Assembly (NCBI RefSeq): GCF_024347355.1 | Contig: NZ_AP025466.1 | Span: 1,736,001 to 1,800,000 of the forward strand | DNA from: Vibrio chagasii | Lineage (GTDB): Bacteria > Pseudomonadota > Gammaproteobacteria > Enterobacterales > Vibrionaceae | Direction: 5' to 3' | Length of the DNA: 64,000 nt | In this document: positions 36,220 to 45,935 of the stretch, one piece after another | Layout: the number at the start of each line of letters is the position of its first letter | Numbering within the stretch: the first letter of the stretch is position 1 | Translations under genes and position numbers: made by a program | Notes under the pieces: model-generated | Told to the model about the DNA's origin: nothing | The model's database searches: none | The model's input: the letters and a program-made list of their open reading frames with translations, nothing else

Positions 36220-38976
36220 TTATAGGTTGACCATAATGGTCTTAGTCGTGATCCCGCCTTGGTCATCGATGATTTTTAGCTTCACTTCATGCTTTCCGTA
36301 TGAAGGGAAGATAGAAGTGAATGTACGACCTCGTTTCACTTTTCCATTTGGTAATGTCCACTCTGTATCGACAATTCGCCCATCACTGTCTGAGCTTGTT
36401 GACCACATAGTGACCCAACGACCTAAGTGAATGTACTTCGCACTTGCTTCAGGAAGCGCGTTTGGAACCTCAACATTAACGATTGAGCGAAACGATGCGT
36501 TGGCACCTTTGTCGTCGACTACCGTTAGGCTGACTGTGTATTCGCCGGCTTCTTGGTAAGTCCATGTTGGCGCGATTTCACTGCTTGTTACGCCGTTGCC
36601 GAAGTCCCATAGGTAGCTGATGATTTCGCCATCTTGATCCGAACTGAAGTTGCGAGCTGAGACGCTCAACCCATCTGTATTGAGTTCGAAGTTCGCTGTT
36701 GGCGCGATGTTGTGTTGGCTTACTTTCGACAGACGTACCACACCGTATTCGTTGACATCGCTTTGGTTAACAATGTCTACCACCAAGCCAAACTTAGTCA
36801 AAATACGACCCGAATCAGGAGCTTGTGGTGATGTGTAATCTTGGTCATCAGAGAAGCTTGCTGTACCCACTAGGCTTGTGTCCTGAAGCACATCGTTGTC
36901 ACTGTTCACAAGACGCATAGGAGTATGGTCTTTCAGTGAAAACGCGGCATCACGGACTTGGTAACGTGTTTGAGCGACTTTTCCTGAGTTTTGCCAAACC
37001 ATGGCATTTTGGTCGGCATCGACCACACCCAACCAGCCTTCACCAGGGTGTTTGCCTACCCAGTTATCAGTGAGCGACTCATCGACATACCAAATGATCA
37101 GACCTGGATCGAACGACATGAGTTGGCCCATGCGCTTGATATTCGCCAAACCTTCATCCACGTCCATATGACTACGCCATTGCATTAGGTAGTAGTGTTG
37201 AGCTTGATGGAAGCCATTACTCAATTTGAAGCCATTAAGTGCAAAGCTAGAGTTATCTTCGCCGTCATCTATCGTAACCGTGTCACCGTCAACTATAAGG
37301 CTAAGGTTGTCTAGGTAGAAACCTTCCATGGCTAATCCACCATCGGTGATGTACTCGAACGACAGTTCTACTTTTTGGCCTGCCCATTGAGAAACATCAA
37401 ATTCAGCATCAATCCAACCGTCAGACTCGCCACCAACCGCTGGAACTAGGCCAGTATTGTATGGGTCATCCATAGAGGTGATGTTGCCAGCGATGGCTTG
37501 TCCGTTCACAAGGACACGAGCAAAGTCATAGTCTTTCTCGATTTGGTACCAAGTTTTGAAGGAAAGCACTGCAGAGTCGCCAGCCGGGATTTCCAACTTA
37601 CGAGTCATGCTATTTTTCAGGTCGTCGCCTTTTTGAGAGTGGAACGAGTACTCACCCTCGAACGGTTTCAAACCTTCGATTTGTTTCTCTGGAAGGTCGA
37701 CCTTAATCATGTTTGGACGGTCGTTATCTGTCGTTTGGAACAAGGTGTAAATTTGTGGCTTGTCTTCTAGGTCATCAATTGATATTTGATCATCGTTAAT
37801 CCAGCGACCACCAATCGACTTTTGTAAGAAGTGTTTTGCCCAAGAACTGAAAGCGGTCGGTTGTGTACCACCAATTTGACCAGCCCAACTGCCTGAAGAC
37901 ATGATAGACCAATAAGAGACAGGTTCACCTTTGCCTGTGTATTGCGTGTCGTACTCGTCTGGTAGACCTAAGTCATGGCCATATTCGTGCGCACAAACAC
38001 CAGCTGCGGCATCGATCGGTTGAATCGTGTAATCAAATGCTGCGTACTGGCCATTAAAACGGTCTGGAAGCGAGCTCGAGGTGCCTTCTAGCACATGGGT
38101 GCGTCCAAGGTTGAATCGGTGAGACCAAATTGCATTAGGACCTAACACACCGCCACCGGCTTCTTCACCTACAGAGGCATGGAACACCATTAGGTGATCA
38201 ATTACGCCATCTGGCTCACGGAAGTCTCCGTCACCATCGTAATCGTAACGATCTTCAATATCGTAATCAGCAAGGTTGATACTAGGATCTTGAGCTAACT
38301 GGTTAAGGGCTTCACGCACCAGCTCTTGGGCGTTCAGATCATTGTCTGTAGTAGGGGAGTTACCGCCATAGAAAGCGGCAGGTTTAGAAGCACGATACCA
38401 ACCTGCAGCCTGACCAGCCACACTATAACTGTCGCCTGATTCGCTTTGATAATACTGGCGCATCGAGATTAAGTTTTCGCCATTTGGTCCAGTATAGCCA
38501 GTGTCAGAGAACAACAACTCTTGGTAGTGTTCAGGGTTGTAGCTCTCGTAGAGCATTTGGGTGTGTTCTTTGGTCAGTCTGTTGTCATCCCAGTTTAAGT
38601 CGGGAAAGTCGACAAGTAGCGCGAGCACTTTGTCTGTACGCTTAGTACCGACTTCAAGTGCAAAAACACTCGCTTTTTTAACGCCAGATTCTTTTTCGAT
38701 GGCTTTGAGAATCTTGGCTCTCAGCTCCATGGCTTTTTTGCCGAACTGAGCATCACCTTTAAAACCAGAGTTAAGCTTATTTTTTAGGTAACGGTCCAGT
38801 GCATCATGTTTTACCGCGTCGGTTGCATCTTGGTCAACGAAGCCCTGTCTCACTAACATTTCTATTAGCTTGTCTTCATTAACAACACCAAGATCTATCG
38901 GTGTTTTGGCATAGCTACTGACGCTAAATAGAGTAAGCATTGCTGAAGCGAGCAATGTTTTTCTCATTATTTTCAT
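36220..38976 (-). CDS. prtV: M6 family metalloprotease PrtV
   Basis: 918 residues, the length of Vibrio cholerae PrtV, with the zinc motif HEYGH at 330-334 and the downstream context DLGLPDEYD. Signal peptide 1-23 (ends SSYAK), N-terminal propeptide-like domain about 25-105, M6 catalytic domain about 110-440, a jelly-roll region, and two PKD domains at about 755-838 (PTANFELN ... YLWDFGNG) and 839-918. PrtV is a secreted, calcium-stabilised protease processed at both ends; it degrades host matrix and plasma proteins and protects against grazers. An Asp-rich DYDGDGDFREPDG near residue 245 is a likely calcium site. A small propeptide-like gene lies just upstream. Confidence 0.95.
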   Translation of the reverse strand: MKIMRKTLLASAMLTLFSVSSYAKTPIDLGVVNEDKLIEMLVRQGFVDQDATDAVKHDALDRYLKNKLNSGFKGDAQFGKKAMELRAKILKAIEKESGVKKASVFALEVGTKRTDKVLALLVDFPDLNWDDNRLTKEHTQMLYESYNPEHYQELLFSDTGYTGPNGENLISMRQYYQSESGDSYSVAGQAAGWYRASKPAAFYGGNSPTTDNDLNAQELVREALNQLAQDPSINLADYDIEDRYDYDGDGDFREPDGVIDHLMVFHASVGEEAGGGVLGPNAIWSHRFNLGRTHVLEGTSSSLPDRFNGQYAAFDYTIQPIDAAAGVCAHEYGHDLGLPDEYDTQYTGKGEPVSYWSIMSSGSWAGQIGGTQPTAFSSWAKHFLQKSIGGRWINDDQISIDDLEDKPQIYTLFQTTDNDRPNMIKVDLPEKQIEGLKPFEGEYSFHSQKGDDLKNSMTRKLEIPAGDSAVLSFKTWYQIEKDYDFARVLVNGQAIAGNITSMDDPYNTGLVPAVGGESDGWIDAEFDVSQWAGQKVELSFEYITDGGLAMEGFYLDNLSLIVDGDTVTIDDGEDNSSFALNGFKLSNGFHQAQHYYLMQWRSHMDVDEGLANIKRMGQLMSFDPGLIIWYVDESLTDNWVGKHPGEGWLGVVDADQNAMVWQNSGKVAQTRYQVRDAAFSLKDHTPMRLVNSDNDVLQDTSLVGTASFSDDQDYTSPQAPDSGRILTKFGLVVDIVNQSDVNEYGVVRLSKVSQHNIAPTANFELNTDGLSVSARNFSSDQDGEIISYLWDFGNGVTSSEIAPTWTYQEAGEYTVSLTVVDDKGANASFRSIVNVEVPNALPEASAKYIHLGRWVTMWSTSSDSDGRIVDTEWTLPNGKVKRGRTFTSIFPSYGKHEVKLKIIDDQGGITTKTIMVNL

Positions 38977-39013
38977 TGTATTTCCTTTTTATATTTCCAT
39001 GTCGATATAAATA

Positions 39014-39313
39014 TCAACTTCCTTCATCGGTGTTATTCACCGATATTGGTCTAATGCACTCTTTTGGTGCTTTATTTACCTGACGTTGGTTTGTTATATC
39101 TTTATTTAAATCGAAATTTGGCTGATGGTTCTTATTTGCTTTGGCATTGAGATAGATACGCAAAGCTTCTTGGTTGTCCTCATAATTTAAGCCGGGACAG
39201 ATAATGCCTTGTTCAATCAATGACTTCAGCAATGGCTCATCATTCTCTATAGTGGAAGCCTGTGACAGTGAGGATAAGGACAGAACCATTAAGACCATTG
39301 TTTTATGTGACAT
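39014..39313 (-). CDS. small secreted protein resembling the PrtV N-terminal segment
   Basis: About 99 residues from the ATG at 39313; an ATG at 39349 is an alternative that spoils the signal peptide. Signal peptide MSHKTMVLMVLSLSSLSQAS. The next block, PLLKSLIEQGI ... QEALRIYLNAK, aligns without gaps to PrtV KLIEMLVRQGF ... DALDRYLKNK, sharing about 9 of 34 positions including Leu, Gln-Gly, Ala-Leu and Tyr-Leu. The rest is polar with Lys/Asn and two Cys. It sits 37 bp upstream of prtV on the same strand, so the two are probably co-transcribed. Function unknown; a propeptide-like chaperone or inhibitor is inference. Confidence 0.68.
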   Translation of the reverse strand: MSHKTMVLMVLSLSSLSQASTIENDEPLLKSLIEQGIICPGLNYEDNQEALRIYLNAKANKNHQPNFDLNKDITNQRQVNKAPKECIRPISVNNTDEGS

Positions 39314-39349
39314 TGTTATAATTAGCCATTTGTTTCGGTTATGTAACAA

Positions 39350-39849
39350 AATATATTTATAAAATTAACCAATCAAACTGTAAATTTTTACAAGTTATTG
39401 TCTATCCTATTTTCAACATTAAGAGTTAATATCAAACACCCTTAGATAATTACCTTATTATCAGTTATTTATTTTATTTTTGTGAATTTATAGTTGATTG
39501 TTTTAATATTAAGTATCAGTGTGAAATATATGGTTATTGTCTCTCGTGTTAATAGAAGTAAGGCTTTAGATAGTAATAAAAATATCGTTATACTTTGTGT
39601 TGATATAAGAATAGTGAATTTTATTGTCAGTCCAATGGTGGATTATTTGTGTTTAAATTATTTTCACTCGAATTATCACTATTTCTTCGACTGTGGAGAG
39701 GTGAAAGCGCTTATGGGAGCAATGTTACGCAAATTTTTGAGTTAGTACGGCTGGTGGTAGTGGCGAACAAGTTGGCTAGTGAAAAAGCTGATGATTAAAG
39801 AGCCTGTGTGTCGGCTCTTTTACTAAAGGGTTAAGGTGAGTTTTCGCTG
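39350..39849. other. intergenic region, about 500 bp, AT-rich
   Basis: Strongly AT-rich. The part near 39350-39480 must hold the promoter of the small gene and prtV. A TTG-started frame of 83 codons (39494-39745, plus strand) has no ribosome site and low-complexity coding, so I do not call it. A terminator at 39797-39822 belongs to the minus-strand gene to the right. Confidence 0.5.
39797..39822 (-). terminator. intrinsic terminator of the nucleoside-recognition gene
   Basis: AAAGAGCC (39797-39804) pairs with GGCTCTTT (39813-39820), loop TGTGTGTC. On the minus strand the stem is followed by TTTAATCATC. It lies 28 bp past the stop at 39850. Confidence 0.75.
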
Positions 39850-40827
39850 TTATGATTGGGATACGTCGCGATAAAAGTAACGCTCACAAATCGTTGGTTT
39901 GACACGTTTAATAGCGTGCGAAATTAAAGCGACGATGAGAACTGAGAATACGATTCTTCCCCAGGATATGGTGTAAAAATCAGCCCCGATCAGTAAGATC
40001 AACAAGGTGTCTTCAATCAAACTGTGGAGCAGATTGAGTAGCATAATGGCGGTAAACACGTCTCTTGCGGCTATATGTCCTTTCTTTGCTTCGTTGATCA
40101 ATAGACCTCCTCCGAACGAAAGACCGAGCGTGATCCCTATGATGGTTAGATTGGTCGCATCTTTGCTGATGCCTAGTAGTCTTAAAAATGGTCGTAGCAG
40201 CAGAGCCATTAACTTCTCGATGCCAAGAACCTTTAAAACTTTAAGTTACAGTAGCAGTGCTGAAATCACCATGAATATCACTGCAAAGTTTTTCAGCTGT
40301 TCGATAGCCCAACCAATATAACTGCTATCTGAGGATACTTCTGGCTGCCATAAAACGGTTGCTGGATAGTTGAGTAAGTCTCCGTATTGGTAACCAATAT
40401 TCAGTAGCCATGCCAGTACTAAGCTGCCACCGACTCTCACCGACAAGGTGGCAAGCCAACTTACCCCAGCTTTTTTCGCGATAGCGCCTTCGATTGGTAG
40501 AGAATGAGCGAGAAGCATCATGCTCTCTAATACAGACGCTTGGGCGACAGTGAGGGGCACATCAGAATTAATCAATATAATTAATCCAGCGTAAATATTG
40601 GTGAGTATTGTGGTAGCCCACACTAAGCCCATCTCTTTAGGTAAACCAACAATCTCCATTATTGGGCTTAACCACTCGCTGAGAATCACTATGCCACCGA
40701 GTTCTTCGACGACTTTGATGACGATGATGATGGGAATCATGATCCGAAAAAGCGTTGAGGTGACATCGAAAATCTCTTTTAAGAGTTCTTTAAAAAATTG
40801 ATAAGTGGATTTCATTGATACGTCCAT
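39850..40827 (-). pseudogene. nucleoside-recognition (Gate) domain membrane protein with an in-frame stop
   Basis: A single frame of about 325 codons interrupted by one TAA at 40246-40248. The upstream part encodes 193 residues (Gate domain, MIPIIIVIKVVEELGG, later GLPKEMGLVWATTILTNIYAG) and the downstream part 119 residues from an ATG at 40209 (NLTIIGITLGLSFGGGLLINEA). The sense between them continues in the same frame: ALLL-stop-LKVLKVLGIEKLM. The usual protein of this family is one chain of about 320 residues, so this is most simply a nonsense mutation (for example TTA to TAA). Function as two chains or by readthrough is possible. A divergent Lrp-type regulator lies 129 bp away. Confidence 0.8.
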
Positions 40828-40956
40828 GTCGCGACTGTTTGATTTAAGAAGATCTTATCGTGATTGCTGTGATCGTAATTTCTAAATCTCGTTATAATTT
40901 TTTAATTACTTTGATATTAGAAATTATTACTCACAAATTGGTGGGTTTAAGAAATT

Positions 40957-41424
40957 ATGGAAATTGATCGCATAGATAGAAGCATACTCATCCAGCTTCA
41001 AAAGAATAACCGTATTCCCAATTTAGCATTGGCCGAGCTTGTTGGTTTGTCACCGCCTGCGTGTTTAAAGCGCGTAAAACGTTTGAGAGAGGAGGGAGTG
41101 ATCGTAGGCGATGTATCTATTATCAACCCTGAGCTCGCTGGTCATAAGATGACTTTGGTCGTGTCTGTCGAAATGGAGCGAGATAGAGGCGATATTTATC
41201 AAATTTTTCGCCATTCTATTTCGAAGGCTGCAGAAGTTACGCAGTGTTATCAGATCTCAGGTAGCTATGATTTTATGCTTATCGTGACTGTTAAAGACAT
41301 TCAAGCCTACGAGGATTTCGTTGAGCGAGTACTACGCAAAGATCTTAACATTCGTAAGTTCCACACATCAGTATCTATGAGAACGGTGAAATTCAGCACT
41401 GAAGTGAAGTTAGAAGAGTCATGA
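40957..41424 (+). CDS. Lrp/AsnC family transcriptional regulator
   Basis: 155 residues. N-terminal helix-turn-helix (IDRSILIQLQKNNRIPNLAL, then VGLSPPACLKRVKRLREEGV) and C-terminal RAM ligand-binding domain (TLVVSVEMERDRGDIYQIF, GSYDFMLIVTVKDIQAYEDF). It is divergent from the interrupted nucleoside-recognition gene and probably regulates it. The effector is likely an amino acid by family; which one cannot be told. Confidence 0.92.
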   Translation: MEIDRIDRSILIQLQKNNRIPNLALAELVGLSPPACLKRVKRLREEGVIVGDVSIINPELAGHKMTLVVSVEMERDRGDIYQIFRHSISKAAEVTQCYQISGSYDFMLIVTVKDIQAYEDFVERVLRKDLNIRKFHTSVSMRTVKFSTEVKLEES

Positions 41425-41589
41425 TAAGAGAAGGAGAATCAACAGTAACTGACGTCGATGTGAGCCAACTAGCTTAAATTCGTATAAATAGCAGGCATTT
41501 ACACAAAATGTGAAGTTCACATTTTGTCATAACTTTAATAATTGTATATATTCCTCGCCTAAAATAATAATTAACAAAAGTTAATAACA

Positions 41590-43152
41590 ATGATTGTCAG
41601 TTCATCTTCTCCATCTCGTGAAACGTTACTCAGCGAGCACGAACAACTCGTATCAACGACGGATCTTAAAGGCGTGATTACTTACAGTAATGATGCTTTT
41701 TGTCGTATCGCAGAGTACAGCCAACAAGAATTGCTAGGACAACACCACAATATTGTGAGGCATGGTGATATGCCTAAGGCTGCTTTTGCCGATATGTGGT
41801 TGAACCTTAAGCAAGGTAAAGCGTGGCGCGGTATCGTAAAAAACAAAACTAAATCCGGTGGTTTTTACTGGGTAGATGCTTATGTGACACCAATTTACGA
41901 TAATGGAAAGGTGAGCGGTTACCAATCTGTACGGGTAAAGCCTAAAAACGAATGGGTACAAGTTGCCGATAAAGCATACCAAGGTCTATTGAAGTCTGAG
42001 AAATCTGGTCGTCAATGGTCGCTTCAGATCAGTGATAGTGTTCGTTATGCTGTGTTGCTGGGCTCGCTGGCTGCACCACTGATTTCAAACCTTGTCGAAG
42101 TAGGGCAAGTGTCCCAATGGCTTCTGAGTTTATTGCCTGTTTCTGCTCTTGCGTTATTGTTCCGCCAAGAACTCATCGACACACCGTTGCAGTTGAAAAA
42201 ATTACAGTCAAAGTTCGATAGTGTAAGTCGCCTTGTTTATTCAGGGAATAGCAAGTTTTCTGTGGCTGATTTCCACTTAAAGCTGTTGTCTGCTCGCATA
42301 CGTACCGTATTAGGCCGAATGACAGATTCAGCGAAACCATTGCAAGATTTGGCCGACAATCTTAATGCTACGTCGTTTGAAGTGTCTGAAGCGCTAGACC
42401 AGCAAACAAAAGACATTCTGCAAGTACGAGAGGCTACTGAAGAGGTTGAATTAACCGCGAATGAAGTCTCGTCTCGTACAGAAGAAGCGCATCAGATTGT
42501 CGATGTGACTTTAGAGACGTGTGCTGGTGCTAAAGAGAGCATTAACCAAACTCATCGAAACCTTGAAAATTTAGCTTCGCAAGCTGAGAAAGCGACGCAA
42601 ACTACTTACCAATTGAGCGATCAAGCGCAAAGTGTCAGTAAGATAATGGAAGAGATTGGTGGCATCGCGGAGCAAACCAACCTGCTGGCGCTAAACGCAG
42701 CAATAGAAGCGGCGAGAGCGGGTGAGCAAGGCCGAGGCTTTGCCGTAGTGGCTGATGAAGTACGTGCGCTGTCTGGGCGTACCTCGAACGCGACAGTACA
42801 AATCAAAGAGAGCATCGAAACCATGTTGACAACCATTGAAGGTTGGCAGAAAGATATTTTGGCGAACAGAGAGCAGACCGATGCGTGCAGTGATGTGGCG
42901 AAGGTGAGCGCAGAACGTTTATCTGAAGTTGAAAACCTAATGCAATCTATGAACGAGTTGATGCAGTCGGTAGAAAACTCAGCCCATAAGCAACGCACTC
43001 TCTCGAGCGAGGTGAATCTTCACATGCAATCTATCGCGTCGACTGCAGAACAGAATTTGGTCGCCACTCATTCAGTAAAGGACCATTCGACAGAGCTGAA
43101 AGACCAAGTAAATGAGTTCTATCAGTTAGCTAAACGTTTTGAAGAAAAGTAG
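41590..43152 (+). CDS. PAS-domain methyl-accepting chemotaxis protein (Aer-like)
   Basis: 520 residues, close to Aer. An N-terminal PAS domain at about 20-125 ([25 protein letters not shown]... and the [15 protein letters not shown] core), then hydrophobic segments at about 150-195 that anchor the protein without a periplasmic domain, a short linker, and the signalling coiled coil with the tip [20 protein letters not shown]. Aer-type PAS domains bind FAD and report redox or energy state; flavin binding here is inferred. Its terminator is the target of ISL3 copy B. Confidence 0.92.
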   Translation: MIVSSSSPSRETLLSEHEQLVSTTDLKGVITYSNDAFCRIAEYSQQELLGQHHNIVRHGDMPKAAFADMWLNLKQGKAWRGIVKNKTKSGGFYWVDAYVTPIYDNGKVSGYQSVRVKPKNEWVQVADKAYQGLLKSEKSGRQWSLQISDSVRYAVLLGSLAAPLISNLVEVGQVSQWLLSLLPVSALALLFRQELIDTPLQLKKLQSKFDSVSRLVYSGNSKFSVADFHLKLLSARIRTVLGRMTDSAKPLQDLADNLNATSFEVSEALDQQTKDILQVREATEEVELTANEVSSRTEEAHQIVDVTLETCAGAKESINQTHRNLENLASQAEKATQTTYQLSDQAQSVSKIMEEIGGIAEQTNLLALNAAIEAARAGEQGRGFAVVADEVRALSGRTSNATVQIKESIETMLTTIEGWQKDILANREQTDACSDVAKVSAERLSEVENLMQSMNELMQSVENSAHKQRTLSSEVNLHMQSIASTAEQNLVATHSVKDHSTELKDQVNEFYQLAKRFEEK

Positions 43153-43190
43153 CGACCTTAAATAACTTCATGAAAAAATATAAGAAAGCC

Positions 43191-43216
43191 TTGCATGATG
43201 TGCAGGGCTTTTTTGT
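43191..43216 (+). terminator. intrinsic terminator, T-tract abutting an ISL3 element
   Basis: The stem AAAGCCTTGCA / TGTGCAGGGCTTT (one G-U pair, TGA-type loop) is followed by TTTTTTGT, which is exactly the 8 bases duplicated on the far side of ISL3 copy B. Confidence 0.85.
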
Positions 43217-44508
43217 GGTTCATCGCGGATTAGCGGGAACTAAAAACAAAAACGGTAGTAAGTGATATGGTTTAGCCGCCAAACAAAAATCATACACAAA
43301 CTACCGTTTTCATGCCGAATCATACTTTCCTATCTTCATTCTGGGAAGGCTTTCAAGTCGTAAAGTCTCACCAGACAGCATCACTTATTACCCTGACTCT
43401 TGAACCGAACTCTGAGGCTAAGTGCCTTTGTGGTCTCGAGGCCGAGGCTATTCATGAGTATCAATGGCGTCATGTAAAAGAAGCCATGTTGCTCGGTGTT
43501 CCTGTTGTTCTTTCTGTTCAAACGCGAAGAATCAAGTGCCGTGAGTGTGGCATAAAAACAGAATCTCTATCTTGGTTGGAGCCTTATGCTCGTATAACGA
43601 AGCGCTTAAGAAGCTATATAGAACAATTACTGCCTCTTCTTCCTATTAAGCATATCTCCCGGTTAACGAACGTTCATTGGCACACCATTAAAGAGATAGA
43701 TAAATCCCGACTTAGAAAAGTGGTACCGCCAGTGAAATGGGAGGAGCTAAGGCAACTCGTCATGGACGAGTTCGCCATCTTTAAAGGGCATCGATATGCC
43801 ACGGTCATCGCTGACGCTAAGACACACCAAGTCATTTGGATAGGGTTAGGCCGAAGCCGTAAGGACATACGGCCGTTCTTCGAGCAACTAGGCAAGCATG
43901 GCAATAATATCGAAGCGGTCGCAATGGACATGAATACGGCTTTTGATCTTGAAGTTAAAGCACACTGTCCGAACGCAAAAATCGTTTACGACTTATTCCA
44001 TGTTGTTGCTAAGTTCGGTCGAGAGGTGATGGATAGAGTCAGAGTCGACCAAGCCAACAAACTCAAGCAAGATAAAAAAGCGAGGCAATGGATCAAGCGC
44101 TCACGCTGGGTGTTGCTAAAAAACAGGGGTAATTTGAATACACAGCAAAACAGCTATCTTACCGAAATATTGAATATCAATAAGGACTTAATGACCACTT
44201 ATATACTCGGAGCACAACTCAAAGAGCTTTGGTATTGTGAATCAGAAGTACATGCTAAAGGGCTCTGGGAGGCGTGGTGGGCACAAGTACAAGAGAGTGG
44301 AATTAAGCCATTGAAAGAGTTCGCACGAAAACTAAGGCCTTATCTTCACGGCATTATCGCATCTGCGAGTTATCCGCTTAACACCTGCACATTGGAAGGG
44401 ATAAACAACAAGATAAAGCTAATCAAGCGAATGGGATATGGGTATCGAGATACAGACTACTTCTTCTTGAAGATAAAAGCGGCTTTCCCCGGAAAGCCGC
44501 GATGAACC
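43217..44508. mobile_element. ISL3-family insertion sequence, copy B
   Basis: 1292 bp with ends GGTTCATCGCGG and CCGCGATGAACC, same orientation as copy A. The flanks are a perfect 8-bp target duplication, TTTTTTGT at 43209-43216 and 44509-44516. The internal inverted repeat upstream of the transposase and the right-end hairpin GCGGCTTTC / GAAAGCCGC (44479-44500) are as in copy A. The near identity of the copies argues for recent transposition within this genome. Confidence 0.95.
43312..44505 (+). CDS. ISL3 family transposase, copy B
   Basis: 397 residues, the same protein as encoded by copy A: zinc-finger cysteines CLCG and KCRECG, helix-turn-helix near residue 110, and DDE residues in LVMDEFAIF, VAMDMNTAF and CTLEGINNK. 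The start ATG directly follows the inverted-repeat arm ACTACCGTTTT, so a leader hairpin would place the ribosome site in structured RNA. No decay is visible, and the enzyme should be active. Confidence 0.95.
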   Translation: MPNHTFLSSFWEGFQVVKSHQTASLITLTLEPNSEAKCLCGLEAEAIHEYQWRHVKEAMLLGVPVVLSVQTRRIKCRECGIKTESLSWLEPYARITKRLRSYIEQLLPLLPIKHISRLTNVHWHTIKEIDKSRLRKVVPPVKWEELRQLVMDEFAIFKGHRYATVIADAKTHQVIWIGLGRSRKDIRPFFEQLGKHGNNIEAVAMDMNTAFDLEVKAHCPNAKIVYDLFHVVAKFGREVMDRVRVDQANKLKQDKKARQWIKRSRWVLLKNRGNLNTQQNSYLTEILNINKDLMTTYILGAQLKELWYCESEVHAKGLWEAWWAQVQESGIKPLKEFARKLRPYLHGIIASASYPLNTCTLEGINNKIKLIKRMGYGYRDTDYFFLKIKAAFPGKPR

Positions 44509-44539
44509 TTTTTTGTAGGTGAAGTGAAGGTTAGAAAAG

Positions 44540-45846
44540 GAGCCTGTAATTTAAATTGTGTATCTGCTTATAATTAAGCCAGTCATGGCTAAGGATAAGC
44601 AATATGGATAAGAAAGCTTTAGAAGCCTTCGCTCGCGAAGCCGCTAAGTCAATTAAGACTCCTTCGGATCTTGATGACTTCAGGAAAATGTTAACCAAGG
44701 TGACGGTTGAGACAGCTTTAAATGCTGAACTTGATGATCACCTTGGCTACGAAAAACACTCACCGACCAACGATAGTAACAGTCGAAATGGCTACTCATC
44801 TAAACGCCTAATTACTGACGATGGTGAGATCCAACTAGAAATCCCTCGTGACCGTGACGCGTCCTTTGAACCCAAGCTCGTTCGTAAGCATCAAACTCGA
44901 TTCCAATCGATGGACGACAAGATCTTAAGCTTGTATGCCAAAGGAATGACTACCCGAGAAATCGTCGCAACCTTCAAAGAAATGTACGATGCTGATATCT
45001 CCGCCAGTCTAATATCTAAAGTCACTGATGCTGTTTTAGAACAAGTTGTTGAGTGGCAAGCCCGCCCTCTTGATTCGGTTTATCCCGTCGTTTACCTAGA
45101 CTGCATTGTTGTGAAGGTGCGCCAAAATAAGCAAGTCATCAACAAAGCCATTTACCTTGCTCTCGGTGTCAATATGGAAGGTCAGAAAGAACTTCTTGGG
45201 ATGTGGATGTCCGAAACTGAAGGGGCGAAGTTCTGGCTCAGTGTACTTACCGAACTTCAAAATCGTGGTGTAAATGATATCCTCATCGCTTGTGTTGATG
45301 GCCTCAAGGGCTTTCCTGATGCCATCAATGCCGTTTATCCAAAAACTCAAATCCAGCTCTGTATCGTACACATGGTACGAAACTCAATGAAATACGTTCC
45401 GTGGAAAGATTACAAGACTATTACCGCAGACTTAAAGGAAATCTATCAAGCTACGACTGAAGATGAAGCTCTGTTGGCGCTAGAGCACTTTGGTGATAAA
45501 TGGGATGAAAAGTACCCTCAAATCAGCCGCTCGTGGACGGCTCATTGGGATAACCTCAACACTCTGTTCAGCTATCCTCAAGATATCCGCAGAGCTATCT
45601 ACACGACCAATGCGATAGAATCACTAAATAGCGTCATCAGGAAAGCGACCAAGAAACGTAAGCTGTTCCCGACAGATGAATCCGCCAAAAAGGTGGTGTA
45701 CCTGGCGATTATGGATGCTTCCAAGAGGTGGACAATGCCAATTCATCACTGGAAGCAAGCGCTAAACCGTTTTATGATTATGTTCGAAGATCGATTAACT
45801 GAATACTTGTAACCAAGAGCAGTTACACAGAATTATTTACAGGGTC
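44540..45846. mobile_element. IS256-family insertion sequence
   Basis: About 1307 bp. The left end GAGCCTGTAATTTAAATTGT and the right end read inward GACCCTGTAAATAATTCTGT agree at about 21 of 28 positions. Direct repeats TTAGAAAAG occur at 44531-44539 and 45847-45855, a 9-bp target duplication as usual for the family. It inserted 31 bp beyond ISL3 copy B and 89 bp before the barrel-protein ATG. Confidence 0.92.
44604..45812 (+). CDS. IS256 family transposase
   Basis: 402 residues, full length. N-terminal domain with HLGYEKHSPTNDSNSRNGYS, the family hallmark, then the DDE core: first Asp in PVVYLDCIVVKVRQ, second in ILIACVDGLKGFPDAINAV followed by QLCIVHMVRNSMKYV, and the Glu in YTTNAIESLNSVIRKATKKR. 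It has no interruption, so it is probably active. The ATG follows AAGGATAAGCAAT. Confidence 0.96.
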   Translation: MDKKALEAFAREAAKSIKTPSDLDDFRKMLTKVTVETALNAELDDHLGYEKHSPTNDSNSRNGYSSKRLITDDGEIQLEIPRDRDASFEPKLVRKHQTRFQSMDDKILSLYAKGMTTREIVATFKEMYDADISASLISKVTDAVLEQVVEWQARPLDSVYPVVYLDCIVVKVRQNKQVINKAIYLALGVNMEGQKELLGMWMSETEGAKFWLSVLTELQNRGVNDILIACVDGLKGFPDAINAVYPKTQIQLCIVHMVRNSMKYVPWKDYKTITADLKEIYQATTEDEALLALEHFGDKWDEKYPQISRSWTAHWDNLNTLFSYPQDIRRAIYTTNAIESLNSVIRKATKKRKLFPTDESAKKVVYLAIMDASKRWTMPIHHWKQALNRFMIMFEDRLTEYL

Positions 45847-45935
45847 TTAGAAAAGCTTTGAAACAAAAATAAAACATCGTTCAATTGAGGTTAAGTTACA
45901 CTTCTCATATTCCAATCAAAAGACAGAGCATCAGC

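Noticed and set aside
39494..39745. 83-codon ORF on the plus strand
   Set aside because: It starts at TTG without a ribosome site, lies in AT-rich intergenic DNA and has low-complexity composition.
32330..44508. Composite transposon formed by the two ISL3 copies
   Set aside because: Copy B has its own perfect 8-bp target duplication and copy A has near-matching flanks of its own, so they look like independent insertions rather than ends of one transposed unit.
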